Shown: one piece after another, positions 14,586-21,951 of the stretch
How positions within the stretch are numbered: position 1 is the stretch's first letter
Layout: every line of letters begins with the position of its first letter
Source: Oscillospiraceae bacterium
Lineage (GTDB): Bacteria; Bacillota; Clostridia; Oscillospirales; Acutalibacteraceae
Direction of reading: 5' to 3'
DNA: 32,996 nt
NCBI GenBank assembly: GCA_029227055.1
Contig: JAQXZE010000020.1
Span: 1 to 32,996, forward strand
Notes under the pieces: generated by a model
Told to the model about the DNA's origin: nothing
What the model saw: the letters and a program-made list of their open reading frames with translations, nothing else
Database searches by the model: none
Translations under genes and position numbers: made by a program

Positions 14586-15500
14586 ATGAAAAAGATAGAT
14601 TTTGGTAAAAGCGGAATAAAGGTTCCGTCTATAGCTGTAGGCTGTATGCGAATATCAAATATGAGTGAACACGAAGTAGACGCTTTTGTTGATACCGCTT
14701 TAGAAAACGGCGCAAACTTTTTTGACCACGCCGATATTTACGGCAGAGGCAACAGTGAAATTGTCTTTTCAAAGGCGCTTGCCAAAAGGCGCCGCGAGGA
14801 TTTTATAATACAGACAAAATGCGGAATAGTGTCGGGCAAAATGTTTGATTTTTCCTATGAGCATATTGTTGAATCTGTGAACGGGAGCTTAAAAAGGCTA
14901 GGCACCGATTATATTGATGTTTTGCTACTGCACAGACCTGATACGCTTATGGAGCCCGAAGAGGTTGCACGTGCATTTGATGAATTAAAGGCGTCGGGTA
15001 AGGTAAGGCATTTCGGAGTTTCAAACCAAAATCCCTATCAGATGGCGCTTCTTCAAAAATATCTTGATATGCCGATTTGCGCAAATCAGCTTCAGTTTAG
15101 CATTATGCATGCCCCGATGATACAGTCGGGCATAAATGTTAATATGTATAACGATTCTGCGGTTAACAGGGATGGCGGCGTCCTCGATTATTGCCGCCTT
15201 AATGATATAACTATTCAAAGCTGGTCTCCTATGCAGTATGGATTTTTCGAAGGCTGCTTTGTTGATAACGAAAAGTTCCCTGAATTAAATCTTGTTTTGG
15301 AAAGACTTGCAGAAAAATACGCCGCTTCCAAAACTACTATTGCAATTGCTTGGATTTTGCGTCACCCTGCAAATATGCAGGCGGTAACAGGCACTACAAA
15401 TCTTACTCGTCTTGCTGAATGTATTAAGGCTACCGACATAACCATTACCCGTGAAGAATGGTATGAAATATATAAAGCGGCAGGTAACATTTTGCCGTAA
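14586..15500 (+). CDS. Aldo/keto reductase (YdhF-like)
   Basis: A 304-residue NAD(P)H-dependent oxidoreductase with the AKR (alpha/beta)8 barrel. The catalytic tetrad can be placed: D47 and Y52 in NFFDHADIYGRGNSE, K78 in IIQTKCGI, H116 in DVLLLHRPD. GVSNQNPYQMALLQ and the late SKTTIAIAWILRHPANMQAVTGTT form the cofactor-binding segment. It most resembles the COG4989/YdhF branch. Own promoter and terminator, so it is monocistronic. It may reduce sugar or aldehyde intermediates (for instance aldehydes from the nearby aldolase operon), but that link is speculative as the genes are 5 kb apart. Confidence 0.9.
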   Translation: MKKIDFGKSGIKVPSIAVGCMRISNMSEHEVDAFVDTALENGANFFDHADIYGRGNSEIVFSKALAKRRREDFIIQTKCGIVSGKMFDFSYEHIVESVNGSLKRLGTDYIDVLLLHRPDTLMEPEEVARAFDELKASGKVRHFGVSNQNPYQMALLQKYLDMPICANQLQFSIMHAPMIQSGINVNMYNDSAVNRDGGVLDYCRLNDITIQSWSPMQYGFFEGCFVDNEKFPELNLVLERLAEKYAASKTTIAIAWILRHPANMQAVTGTTNLTRLAECIKATDITITREEWYEIYKAAGNILP

Positions 15501-15519
15501 CAAAAATTAAAACAAATTA

Positions 15520-15545
15520 AAAAACCGTCCTGTTGGACGGTTTTT
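15520..15545 (+). terminator. Rho-independent terminator after the aldo/keto reductase
   Basis: AAAAACCGTCC tgtt GGACGGTTTTT, perfect stem with T-run. Confidence 0.85.
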
Positions 15546-15618
15546 GCATTTTTCGGAAAAAACGGGAAAAATAGGAATAGTGAGCAACTGCAAAAATACC
15601 ATAAATGAGGTTTAGAAA

Positions 15619-16923
15619 ATGCCCAAAACAAACTCAATTTGGACAGATACGGCAAAGAGAAATAATTTTAAAGCTTTAAAAGGGGACGCTAAAACCGATG
15701 TACTGATTATAGGCGGCGGTATTGCGGGTGTTCTCACCGCTTATATGCTGACTAAAGCGGGGATAGAGTGTATTTTACTTGAAGCCGATAAGATTTGCGG
15801 CGGAATAACCGAGAATACGACCGCTAAAATCACAGTTCAACACGGGCTGATTTTTAATAAAATGATTAAAAGATATGGGCATATTACGGCTAAAATGTAT
15901 TTAGAGGCACAAAGGGACGCCCTTGAAAAATATAGAAAATTGTGTAGCGATATTCCGTGTGATTTTGAGGAGCAGACCTCGTATGTTTATTCTCGCAAAA
16001 ACAAACAAAAAATAGAAGATGAGGCGGCGGCGCTTAAAAGCCTTGGCTGTCCTGTTATTCTAACCTCGAAAACCTCGCTTCCCTTTGCGGCTGATGCTGT
16101 AGGAATTGAGGGTCAGGCAGAGTTTAACCCCTTAAAATTCCTTTTTGAAATAGCGAAGGGACTTCCCGTTTTTGAAAACACAAAGGTGCTGGAAATGGGG
16201 GATAACACCGCAGTTACAAGCTTTGGTACAATAAGCTTTAAAAGGGCGGTTGTTGCCACCCATTTTCCCATTATAAACAAGCACGGAGCATATTTTTTAA
16301 AGCTTCATCAGCACCGCTCGTATGTTTTAGCGCTCGAAAATGCGACTGAAGTTGACGGAATGTATGTTGATGAGGATATAAAGGGAATGTCCTTTAGAAG
16401 TTATAACGGCGTTTTGCTTTTGGGCGGCGGCTCTCACAGAACGGGCAAATCGGGCGGCGGATGGGCGGAACTAGAAAGCTTTGCGGCAGAGCATTACAAG
16501 GATAGTCGAATAATTAACCGTTGGGCAACTCAGGACTGTATGACACTTGACGACATACCATATATCGGGCAGTATTCGGCGTCTACTCAAAACCTCTATG
16601 TTGCAACGGGATTTAATAAATGGGGTATGACCTCATCGATGGTAGCGGCAAGTCTTTTAACCGATATTTTTAAGGGGAAAGAGACGGATTATGCCGAGGT
16701 CTTTTCGCTAAGCCGAAGCATACTTCACCCAAAGCTTTTTGAAAACGCGGCAGAATCGGTGATAGGGCTTATAACTCCTACAAAACCGAGGTGTCCGCAT
16801 ATGGGATGCGCTTTAAAATATAACAGAGCGGAACACTCTTGGGATTGCCCTTGCCACGGCTCACGCTTTAGCGAGGACGGGGAGCTTATTAATAATCCTG
16901 CAACCGATGATAAAAAACTATAA
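15619..16923 (+). CDS. FAD-dependent oxidoreductase with C-terminal Rieske [2Fe-2S] domain
   Basis: A 434-residue DAO-type flavoprotein fused to a Rieske domain. The N-terminal FAD site is DVLIIGGGIAGVLTAYML with the acidic residue at the end of strand 2 (CILLEAD). LYVATGFNKWGMTSSMVAASLL is the second flavin contact. The Rieske cluster ligands are C392 and H394 (CPHMGC) and C410 and H413 (CPCHGS), each with the extra disulfide Cys. The Rieske part is short and ends soon after the second motif (GELINNPATDDKKL), which seems the family's natural end rather than a truncation. Physiological substrate is unknown; relatives are often placed near redox or stress genes. The start has a modest site (GAGG, 9 nt before ATG). 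No clear promoter was found in the 73-nt gap. Confidence 0.88.
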   Translation: MPKTNSIWTDTAKRNNFKALKGDAKTDVLIIGGGIAGVLTAYMLTKAGIECILLEADKICGGITENTTAKITVQHGLIFNKMIKRYGHITAKMYLEAQRDALEKYRKLCSDIPCDFEEQTSYVYSRKNKQKIEDEAAALKSLGCPVILTSKTSLPFAADAVGIEGQAEFNPLKFLFEIAKGLPVFENTKVLEMGDNTAVTSFGTISFKRAVVATHFPIINKHGAYFLKLHQHRSYVLALENATEVDGMYVDEDIKGMSFRSYNGVLLLGGGSHRTGKSGGGWAELESFAAEHYKDSRIINRWATQDCMTLDDIPYIGQYSASTQNLYVATGFNKWGMTSSMVAASLLTDIFKGKETDYAEVFSLSRSILHPKLFENAAESVIGLITPTKPRCPHMGCALKYNRAEHSWDCPCHGSRFSEDGELINNPATDDKKL

Positions 16924-16932
16924 ACTTACCTA

Positions 16933-16972
16933 AACGAAGGCAAATCAAAAGCGATTGCCTTCGTTGTTTTTT
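16933..16972 (+). terminator. Rho-independent terminator after the Rieske flavoprotein
   Basis: AACGAAGGCAA (16933-16943) pairs exactly with TTGCCTTCGTT (16955-16965), followed by GTTTTTTT. Confidence 0.85.
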
Positions 16973-17006
16973 TATATAAAAGACAACAAATTGCCATATA
17001 ATAGGC

Positions 17007-17035
17007 TTGAAAAGATAAAAGGTGTGTGATATAAT
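17007..17035 (+). promoter_or_regulatory. Promoter of the nagA-ROK operon
   Basis: TTGAAA, 17-nt spacer, TGATATAAT. No NagR/GntR-type palindrome was recognised next to it. Confidence 0.7.
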
Positions 17036-17070
17036 TTTATCAATAATATATTTCAAAAAGAGGTATGTTT

Positions 17071-18213
17071 ATGAAGGCAATTATTAACGGTAAAATTGTT
17101 TTGAAGGATAGGATTGTCGAGGATAAAGCACTGCTCTATTCCGATTTGATAGAGGGTATTGTTTCTAAGGACAATCTACCTGAAAATGCTGAAATTATCG
17201 ACGCTAAAGGCGGATATATCTGTCCCGGATTTATAGATTTACATATTCACGGATATCTAGGCTGTGACGTTTGCGACGGCGAAGAAGAAAGTATCCGCAC
17301 CATCTCAAAGGCGCTTCTTGCAAACGGCGTTACAGGATATCTTCCTACAACTATGACGGTTGATATGAAGGTCATCAAAAAAGCTTTAGAGGTTTTAAGA
17401 AACCTGAAAGATGAGAGCGAAAATTGGGACGGCAGTCAGATTTTAGGCTGTCACGCAGAAGGTCCCTTTATAAGCGAGTCTAAAAAGGGAGCTCAAAACC
17501 CCGAATATATTTTAAAGCCCGATGCAGAGTTTGTAAAAGAATACGCAGATATTATAAAAATAATTTCGCTAGCTCCCGAAGAGGATACAGAGGACTTTGG
17601 TGAAATCAGAAAAATCACCAGAGACACCGATGTTGTTATTTCTATGGGACATACCTCTGCCGATTATGATACCGCAGTGAAGTCCACCGAAAACGGCGTT
17701 CGCCACGTAACACACCTCTTTAATGCTATGACACCGCTGGCTCACAGAGCACCCGGCGTTGTAACAGCGGCACTTAATACTGAGGTTAGCTGCGAGCTTA
17801 TAGTTGACACCTTCCACGTATTACCCGTTTTCTATGATATGCTGTGGAAATTAAAGGGTAGAAAGCTTGTCTTTATTACCGACTGTCTGCCGGCGGGGGG
17901 GCTTCCCTTTGGTGAATATACCTTGGGCGGTACAAAAATTATATATAACGATATCGTTTGCCGTCTTGAAGACGGAACTGTAGCAGGCAGCGTTTTACAT
18001 CTTAATGACGGTGTATGGAATGTTTATAAAAATTCTAATATACCGCTTTATGAGTGTGTAAACTGTGCCTCCCTTAATCCTGCCGAGGTTATCGGTGTTG
18101 CTGATAAAAAGGGTTCGCTTGATGTCGGCAAGGATGCAGATATTGTTATTTGTGATAATAACTTTAAGGTTCAGAAAACTATTATAAAAGGAGAAACCAA
18201 ATATGATGCCTAA
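17071..18213 (+). CDS. nagA: N-acetylglucosamine-6-phosphate deacetylase
   Basis: A 380-residue amidohydrolase that removes the acetyl group from GlcNAc-6-phosphate, feeding amino sugars from peptidoglycan or host glycans into metabolism. Metal and catalytic motifs in order: GFIDLHIHGYLG (HxH), GCHAEGPFI (metal Glu), VISMGHTSADYD (His), RHVTHLFNAMTPLAHRAPG (His and substrate loop), FITDCLPAGG (catalytic Asp), then the closing KGSLDVGKDADIVI. The track starts at ATG 17065, only 1 nt behind AAAGAGG; ATG 17071 (MKAIINGK) has proper spacing. The ROK-like gene overlaps its end by 11 nt. There is no nagB or PTS gene in the window. Confidence 0.93.
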   Translation: MKAIINGKIVLKDRIVEDKALLYSDLIEGIVSKDNLPENAEIIDAKGGYICPGFIDLHIHGYLGCDVCDGEEESIRTISKALLANGVTGYLPTTMTVDMKVIKKALEVLRNLKDESENWDGSQILGCHAEGPFISESKKGAQNPEYILKPDAEFVKEYADIIKIISLAPEEDTEDFGEIRKITRDTDVVISMGHTSADYDTAVKSTENGVRHVTHLFNAMTPLAHRAPGVVTAALNTEVSCELIVDTFHVLPVFYDMLWKLKGRKLVFITDCLPAGGLPFGEYTLGGTKIIYNDIVCRLEDGTVAGSVLHLNDGVWNVYKNSNIPLYECVNCASLNPAEVIGVADKKGSLDVGKDADIVICDNNFKVQKTIIKGETKYDA

Positions 18214-19576
18214 AATTGAAGCAAAATTAGATAAACAGTTTATGCCGCTCTCCCTCGTTTGCCGTGAGATGCGTGAGGCAACAAGGGAAGACGGTCAGGA
18301 TATCATTATCGCAATAAAGAGAAACAAGGGCTATACAACTACATATAAAACCCGAGTTTTCAAGGATAATACAGGTCACGATGAAGAGAATTTCAACTTT
18401 ATCGAGAGAATGACCAAGGCTCTTTTATGGGTATCGGGCGGTTATCAGATTTATATCGCAGGAAGCGAAGTAATCGGTAATAAAATTAAAGAGGCTTATA
18501 CAAAAGGCGGACTTCGTGGTTTCGATGTTGAGTTTATGGAAAGAGTTTATGAAAACGAATTTGAGGTTTTCGTATGCTCTTTAGAGGACGCTCCCGAGGA
18601 TAAGTCTTCCGCAGCAGCAATAGGCCGCCATCTTGACGGCTGCCGTATCGGTTTTGATGCGGGCGGCAGTGATAGAAAGGTAAGCGCTGTTGTAAACGGA
18701 GAGAGCGTATATTCCGAAGAGGTTGTTTGGTTCCCCAAAACAAATCCCGACCCTGATTATCACTACGAGGGCATTTTAAACGCTATGAAAACTGCGGCTT
18801 CTCATATGCCGAGAGTAGACGCAATCGGCGTTTCGAGTGCTGGCGTTTATGTTGATAACAGAATAATGGTAGCATCTCTCTTCCTTAAGGTAAGTGAAGA
18901 GGATTTCGATAAAAAGGTTAAGAATATGTACCTTGATGTAGCACGCGAAATCGGTGAGAATATCCCGATTGAAGTTGCAAACGACGGTGATGTTACTGCC
19001 CTTGCAGGTGCTATGAACCTAAATGATGACGGTGTTTTGGGTATCGCTATGGGTACCTCTGAGGCAGGCGGCTATGTTGATACTGAGGGCAATATTACAG
19101 GTTGGCTTAACGAGCTTGCATTTGTTCCGGTTGACGCTTGTAAGGATGCTATGGTTGACGAATGGTCAGGCGATTACGGTTGCGGAGTTAAATACTTCTC
19201 ACAGGATGGCGTAATTAAGCTTGCCCCCTTTGCAGGAATTGAGCTTGACGAAAATCTTTCTCCCGCTGAAAAGCTTAAGGTTGTTCAGGGCCTTATGGAA
19301 CAGGGTGACGAGAGAGCAAAGGCAATTTATGAGACCATCGGCGTATACTTCGGATATGCAATTGCTTTCTATTCAGAGTTTTATGATATCAAGCACGTTC
19401 TTATTATGGGTAGAGTTACCTCAGGAGAGGGCGGCACTATATTGCTCGAAAATGCACAAAAGGTATTAAACGAGGAATTCCCCGAATTTGCAAAGACTGT
19501 AAAGCTTCACATTCCTGACGAAAATTCAAGAAGAGTTGGTCAGTCGGTAGCGGCTGCAAGTCTTCCTAAAATCTAA
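18203..19576 (+). CDS. ROK-family (sugar kinase fold) protein with extra N-terminal domain
   Basis: A 457-residue protein whose residues ~147-457 have the ROK/actin-like fold: CRIGFDAGGSDRKVSAVV (phosphate-1 loop, D152), AIGVSSAGVYVDNRI, PIEVANDGDVTALAG (catalytic Asp region), LGIAMGTSEAGGYVD (phosphate-2). ROK sugar kinases normally show CxCGxxGCxE zinc ligands after this; here the place reads SGDYGCGVKYFSQ, so the zinc site is degenerate. The first ~145 residues (MPLSLVCREMREATRED..., FNFIERMTKALLWVSGGYQIYIAG) are not part of ordinary ROK kinases and I do not recognise them. Overlap with nagA by 11 nt and AAAGGAG inside nagA indicate coupled translation, so a role with GlcNAc or a derivative is likely, as kinase or as sensor. 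Confidence 0.75.
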   Translation: MMPKIEAKLDKQFMPLSLVCREMREATREDGQDIIIAIKRNKGYTTTYKTRVFKDNTGHDEENFNFIERMTKALLWVSGGYQIYIAGSEVIGNKIKEAYTKGGLRGFDVEFMERVYENEFEVFVCSLEDAPEDKSSAAAIGRHLDGCRIGFDAGGSDRKVSAVVNGESVYSEEVVWFPKTNPDPDYHYEGILNAMKTAASHMPRVDAIGVSSAGVYVDNRIMVASLFLKVSEEDFDKKVKNMYLDVAREIGENIPIEVANDGDVTALAGAMNLNDDGVLGIAMGTSEAGGYVDTEGNITGWLNELAFVPVDACKDAMVDEWSGDYGCGVKYFSQDGVIKLAPFAGIELDENLSPAEKLKVVQGLMEQGDERAKAIYETIGVYFGYAIAFYSEFYDIKHVLIMGRVTSGEGGTILLENAQKVLNEEFPEFAKTVKLHIPDENSRRVGQSVAAASLPKI

Positions 19577-19592
19577 GGAAAATTAAAAAAAG

Positions 19593-19628
19593 AGATTGCC
19601 CAACTTAAAGTAATAGGTTGGGCAATCT
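19593..19628. terminator. 12-bp perfect hairpin between the ROK gene and tRNA-Val
   Basis: AGATTGCCCAAC / GTTGGGCAATCT with a 12-nt loop. The flanking A-run is on the left, so the T-run needed for termination is on the minus strand; it may stop leftward transcripts coming from the SOD gene, or act weakly for the ROK operon. Confidence 0.55.
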
Positions 19629-19635
19629 AATAAGC

Positions 19636-19712
19636 GGAGGCATAGCTCAGTTGGTTAGAGTACTTGCTTGACATGCAAGGGGTCACCGGTTCAAATCCAG
19701 TTGTCTCCACCA
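19636..19712 (+). tRNA. tRNA-Val (anticodon GAC)
   Basis: A 77-nt cloverleaf: acceptor GGAGGCA / TGTCTCC (one G-T pair), D arm GCTC-AGTTGGTTA-GAGT, anticodon arm CTTGC TTGACAT GCAAG giving anticodon GAC, T arm ACCGG TTCAAAT CCAGT, and encoded CCA. The T stem has a C-A mismatch at its third pair (Watson-Crick would need CCGGT). The gene is followed directly by its own terminator and then by a small inverted-repeat element. Confidence 0.93.
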
Positions 19713-19746
19713 AAAATCCCGTTCACGTAAGTGGGCGGGATTTTTA
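19713..19746 (+). terminator. Terminator of tRNA-Val
   Basis: CCCGTTCAC gtaa GTGGGCGGG (9 bp with two G-T pairs) flanked by A and T runs. Confidence 0.8.
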
Positions 19747-19817
19747 CTTATTACTTCTTACCTCTTCACTCTTACCTTAACCAAGATTTCTTACGGGATT
19801 TTTGGGAAGTAATAAGT
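19746..19817. repeat. MITE-like small inverted-repeat element, copy 1 (72 bp)
   Basis: Ends are exact 12-bp inverted repeats, ACTTATTACTTC and GAAGTAATAAGT. The interior (CTCTTCACTCTTACC..., CGGGATTTTTGGGAAGT) recurs inverted at 32549-32627. The shared stretch also shows as a common HSYxNQ..LRDFWEVIS string in two track ORFs, confirming the homology. No coding capacity. It lies immediately behind the tRNA terminator. Confidence 0.7.
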
Positions 19818-19843
19818 AAGAAGAAAGAGATAATAAGTATGGT

Positions 19844-19856
19844 GTGGCTTCGCCAC
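19844..19856. repeat. TTC-triloop mini-hairpin next to element copy 1
   Basis: GTGGC ttc GCCAC, the same hairpin style as the array beside copy 2 at 32622-32787. Probably part of the same dispersed repeat family. Confidence 0.4.
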
Positions 19857-19896
19857 GAATTTTATAAAGACGGCGCTAAACGGCATTGTGATTTTA

Positions 19897-20349
19897 TCAC
19901 AAATACCTTTTATAAACAATCTCCCCACAACCGATTTTTCTACCGGCATTTCCTGCGGGTTGGGTTGTGAAATCGTCGGGTCCTGAGTGGATAACAACCG
20001 TTCGTCCGAGTATGTCGTTAACGGTGAAGCGGTCGGTTGTAAAGGCAAGATATGCGCCGCCCCTTACATATAAAAGCGGCGGCATATCACCGGCGGGATT
20101 TGGGTGGGTAGTGTTTTCGGGGTTATAGTGACCCTTTGTGGCTTCAAAGTCTGTGCCGCTACAAGAACTTCCTTCGTGTATGTGAAACCCGAAAAAGCCG
20201 CTTTCGGTTTTTGGTAGATTTTTGACGCTTGCAACTATAAGTACAAAGTTTTTTCTTTGGGAAAATCTTACCTCGCCCGATAAACAGGGGGCGTCTTTTG
20301 AACCTTTTATATAAGCTATTGCGTTTTCACAAGCTGAACATTTTCTCAT
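19897..20349 (-). CDS. Cu/Zn superoxide dismutase-like protein, zinc ligand missing
   Basis: A 150-residue protein of the Cu/Zn SOD family without signal peptide or lipobox, so cytoplasmic. Copper ligands are all present: H56 and H58 (GFHIHEG), H74 (GHYNP), H121 (VVIHSGPDD). The disulfide pair is C63 and C141 (KIGCGEI), and the closing QPAGNAGRK is typical. Of the zinc ligands, H74, H82 and D88 (PAGDMPPLL) are there, but the position that usually reads HPxHAGD is HPNPAGD, so one His is replaced by Pro. It may be copper-only or inactive. ATG 20349 (AAGGGTGATAAT upstream) is preferred to the track's 20376. A CxxC (C4, C7) near the start is extra. Clostridial SOD-family proteins of this kind are common but poorly studied. 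Confidence 0.8.
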   Translation of the reverse strand: MRKCSACENAIAYIKGSKDAPCLSGEVRFSQRKNFVLIVASVKNLPKTESGFFGFHIHEGSSCSGTDFEATKGHYNPENTTHPNPAGDMPPLLYVRGGAYLAFTTDRFTVNDILGRTVVIHSGPDDFTTQPAGNAGRKIGCGEIVYKRYL

Positions 20350-20435
20350 ATTATCACCCTTAGTTATGTTATGCAAAATATGTTCTTTTGTGACAACTTT
20401 AAATTTTTGACGGCGATTTTTGGTTGGTTTGTTCC

Positions 20436-20464
20436 TTGAAGTAGTGGTGATATTGTGCTATAAT
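20436..20464 (+). promoter_or_regulatory. Promoter of the GH127-like gene
   Basis: TTGAAG, 17-nt spacer, TGCTATAAT; AGGAG follows before ATG 20513. Confidence 0.7.
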
Positions 20465-20512
20465 TTTTGAAGCAGGGCAAAGCCCAAAAAAGCTTAAATG
20501 AGGAGAAATATA

Positions 20513-21721
20513 ATGACAATCGAACAACATATCAAAAAAAGCTTTAAGCGCTTAAGTGAGCCTGAATATTCCAGTGAAAAGGTATGGCAGCCTAAGGATT
20601 ATGAGTGGCCGGGCGATTGGGAAGGTCGCGCACTTTTAGCTATCACTTCTCTTAATTCGATAAGCGATGAAGAAAACGAATATGTACATAATATTGTAGC
20701 TGATTTAAAGAACCATGTTAACTCTCAGGGCTTTTTGGGTCACGAGTATATTGAGGGCGAGGTAGACGAGCAGCAGCTTGCAGGTCATACCTGGCTTGTT
20801 CGTGGACTTCTTTTGTATCATAATTTATACAAGAGCCAAGAGGCATTTGAATATGCAAAGAGAATAGTTTATAACCTTTATATGCCGATAATTGATGCGG
20901 TTGATACCTATCCGCTAGAGCGGGATATGGAGGATGACGGTGGCGTTGCAGGTCATAACAAACTTGTTTTATCGGGTTGGCGTGTTTCTACCGATGTGGG
21001 CTGCGCCTTTGTGGGACTTGACGGACTTACAACCTATTACGAGCAAACTCGCGATGAAAATGTTAGACCTTTAATCGATAAGCTAATCAACAAATTTTAT
21101 AGTATTGATAAGGTAGCGCTTCGCGCTCAGACCCACGCAACTCTCACGGCGGCAAGAAGCATTATGAGAATGTATCTTGTAACAAAAGAGGAAAAATATT
21201 TAGAAATGGCAAAGGACGAGCTTGAGAAGTATCTTGAGTTTGGAACAACCGCTACCTATGAAAACTATAATTGGTTTGGCCGTCCTGATACCTGGACCGA
21301 GCCTTGCGCAGTTGTTGATAGCTTTATGTTAATAACAGCTTTGGCTGATGTTACAGGCGACGAAAAATACATAAAGCTTGCAAGACGTGTTTGGTTTAAC
21401 GGACTTTCCTTCTGCCATAGAAAGAATGGTGGAGCCGGTACAAACAAGTGCGTTACCGAAACACAGCCCGTTTTGAAGATAGGTATGATAGAGGCTTACT
21501 TCTGCTGCACAATGCGTTACTGCGACGGACTAGTCTCTGCTAAGAAGTATAGCGAATGGTTTAGCTTTGACGAAAATGCAGAGGTTGTTAAAGAGGGCGG
21601 CAGATACTTTAAGGACGATGTTATGCTTGTAAAGAGCGTAAAGGACGGTAGTACCGTTTTAATAACCGATATCGAAGTATCCCCTGAAAATATGGATGAC
21701 GAATATTTAGTGTTCTATTAA
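20513..21721 (+). CDS. Short GH127-like (DUF1680-related) alpha/alpha-barrel protein
   Basis: A 402-residue helical-repeat protein resembling the catalytic barrel of GH127 beta-L-arabinofuranosidases. The metal site of that family is recognisable: E263 and C265 in TWTEPCAVVDSF (family ETC-type motif) and C331-C332 in IEAYFCCTMRY. YIKLARRVWFNGLSFCHRKNG between them matches the family's ...Y.D..ER..YN... segment. GH127 enzymes are usually ~600 residues or more with added beta domains; here the barrel is nearly all there is, with no signal peptide, implying an intracellular enzyme acting on small sugars. The track's ATG 20498 overlaps the ribosome site AGGAG; ATG 20513 is right. Own promoter; no sugar genes directly adjacent. 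Substrate not predictable. Confidence 0.72.
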   Translation: MTIEQHIKKSFKRLSEPEYSSEKVWQPKDYEWPGDWEGRALLAITSLNSISDEENEYVHNIVADLKNHVNSQGFLGHEYIEGEVDEQQLAGHTWLVRGLLLYHNLYKSQEAFEYAKRIVYNLYMPIIDAVDTYPLERDMEDDGGVAGHNKLVLSGWRVSTDVGCAFVGLDGLTTYYEQTRDENVRPLIDKLINKFYSIDKVALRAQTHATLTAARSIMRMYLVTKEEKYLEMAKDELEKYLEFGTTATYENYNWFGRPDTWTEPCAVVDSFMLITALADVTGDEKYIKLARRVWFNGLSFCHRKNGGAGTNKCVTETQPVLKIGMIEAYFCCTMRYCDGLVSAKKYSEWFSFDENAEVVKEGGRYFKDDVMLVKSVKDGSTVLITDIEVSPENMDDEYLVFY

Positions 21722-21768
21722 TCATAGAAATTTATAAAGACATCAAAAATGGCAGTATGTATGAGTAG

Positions 21769-21874
21769 GGGCGATTCACGAATCGCCCGAAAAAAGAGGT
21801 TGATTCGTGAATCAACCCTACAAATCAATATAAATTAATTTGTATCGTAGGGGATGGAGCAGTACCGTCCCCTA
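21769..21874. repeat. Cluster of three palindromes with GTAGGG borders
   Basis: GGGCGATTC ac GAATCGCCC (21769-21788), GGTTGATTC gt GAATCAACC (21798-21817) and TAGGGGA...TCCCCTA (21848-21874). The first two share GATTCrYGAATC, and GTAGGG/CCCTAC flanks the units. This has the look of a dispersed intergenic repeat rather than a terminator (no T-runs). It fills most of the 230-nt gap between the GH127-like gene and the zinc-ribbon gene. Confidence 0.6.
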
Positions 21875-21882
21875 TAATTGTA

Positions 21883-21911
21883 TTGCGTTTGAGTTTTTAG
21901 GGTGGTATAAT
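21883..21911 (+). promoter_or_regulatory. Promoter of the zinc-ribbon/DUF2752 genes
   Basis: TTGCGT, 17-nt spacer, TGGTATAAT; ACGGAGG precedes ATG 21952. Confidence 0.6.
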
Positions 21912-21951
21912 AAACACGAAGAGTAATATCTTTAAGAACGGAGGTCTTTTT

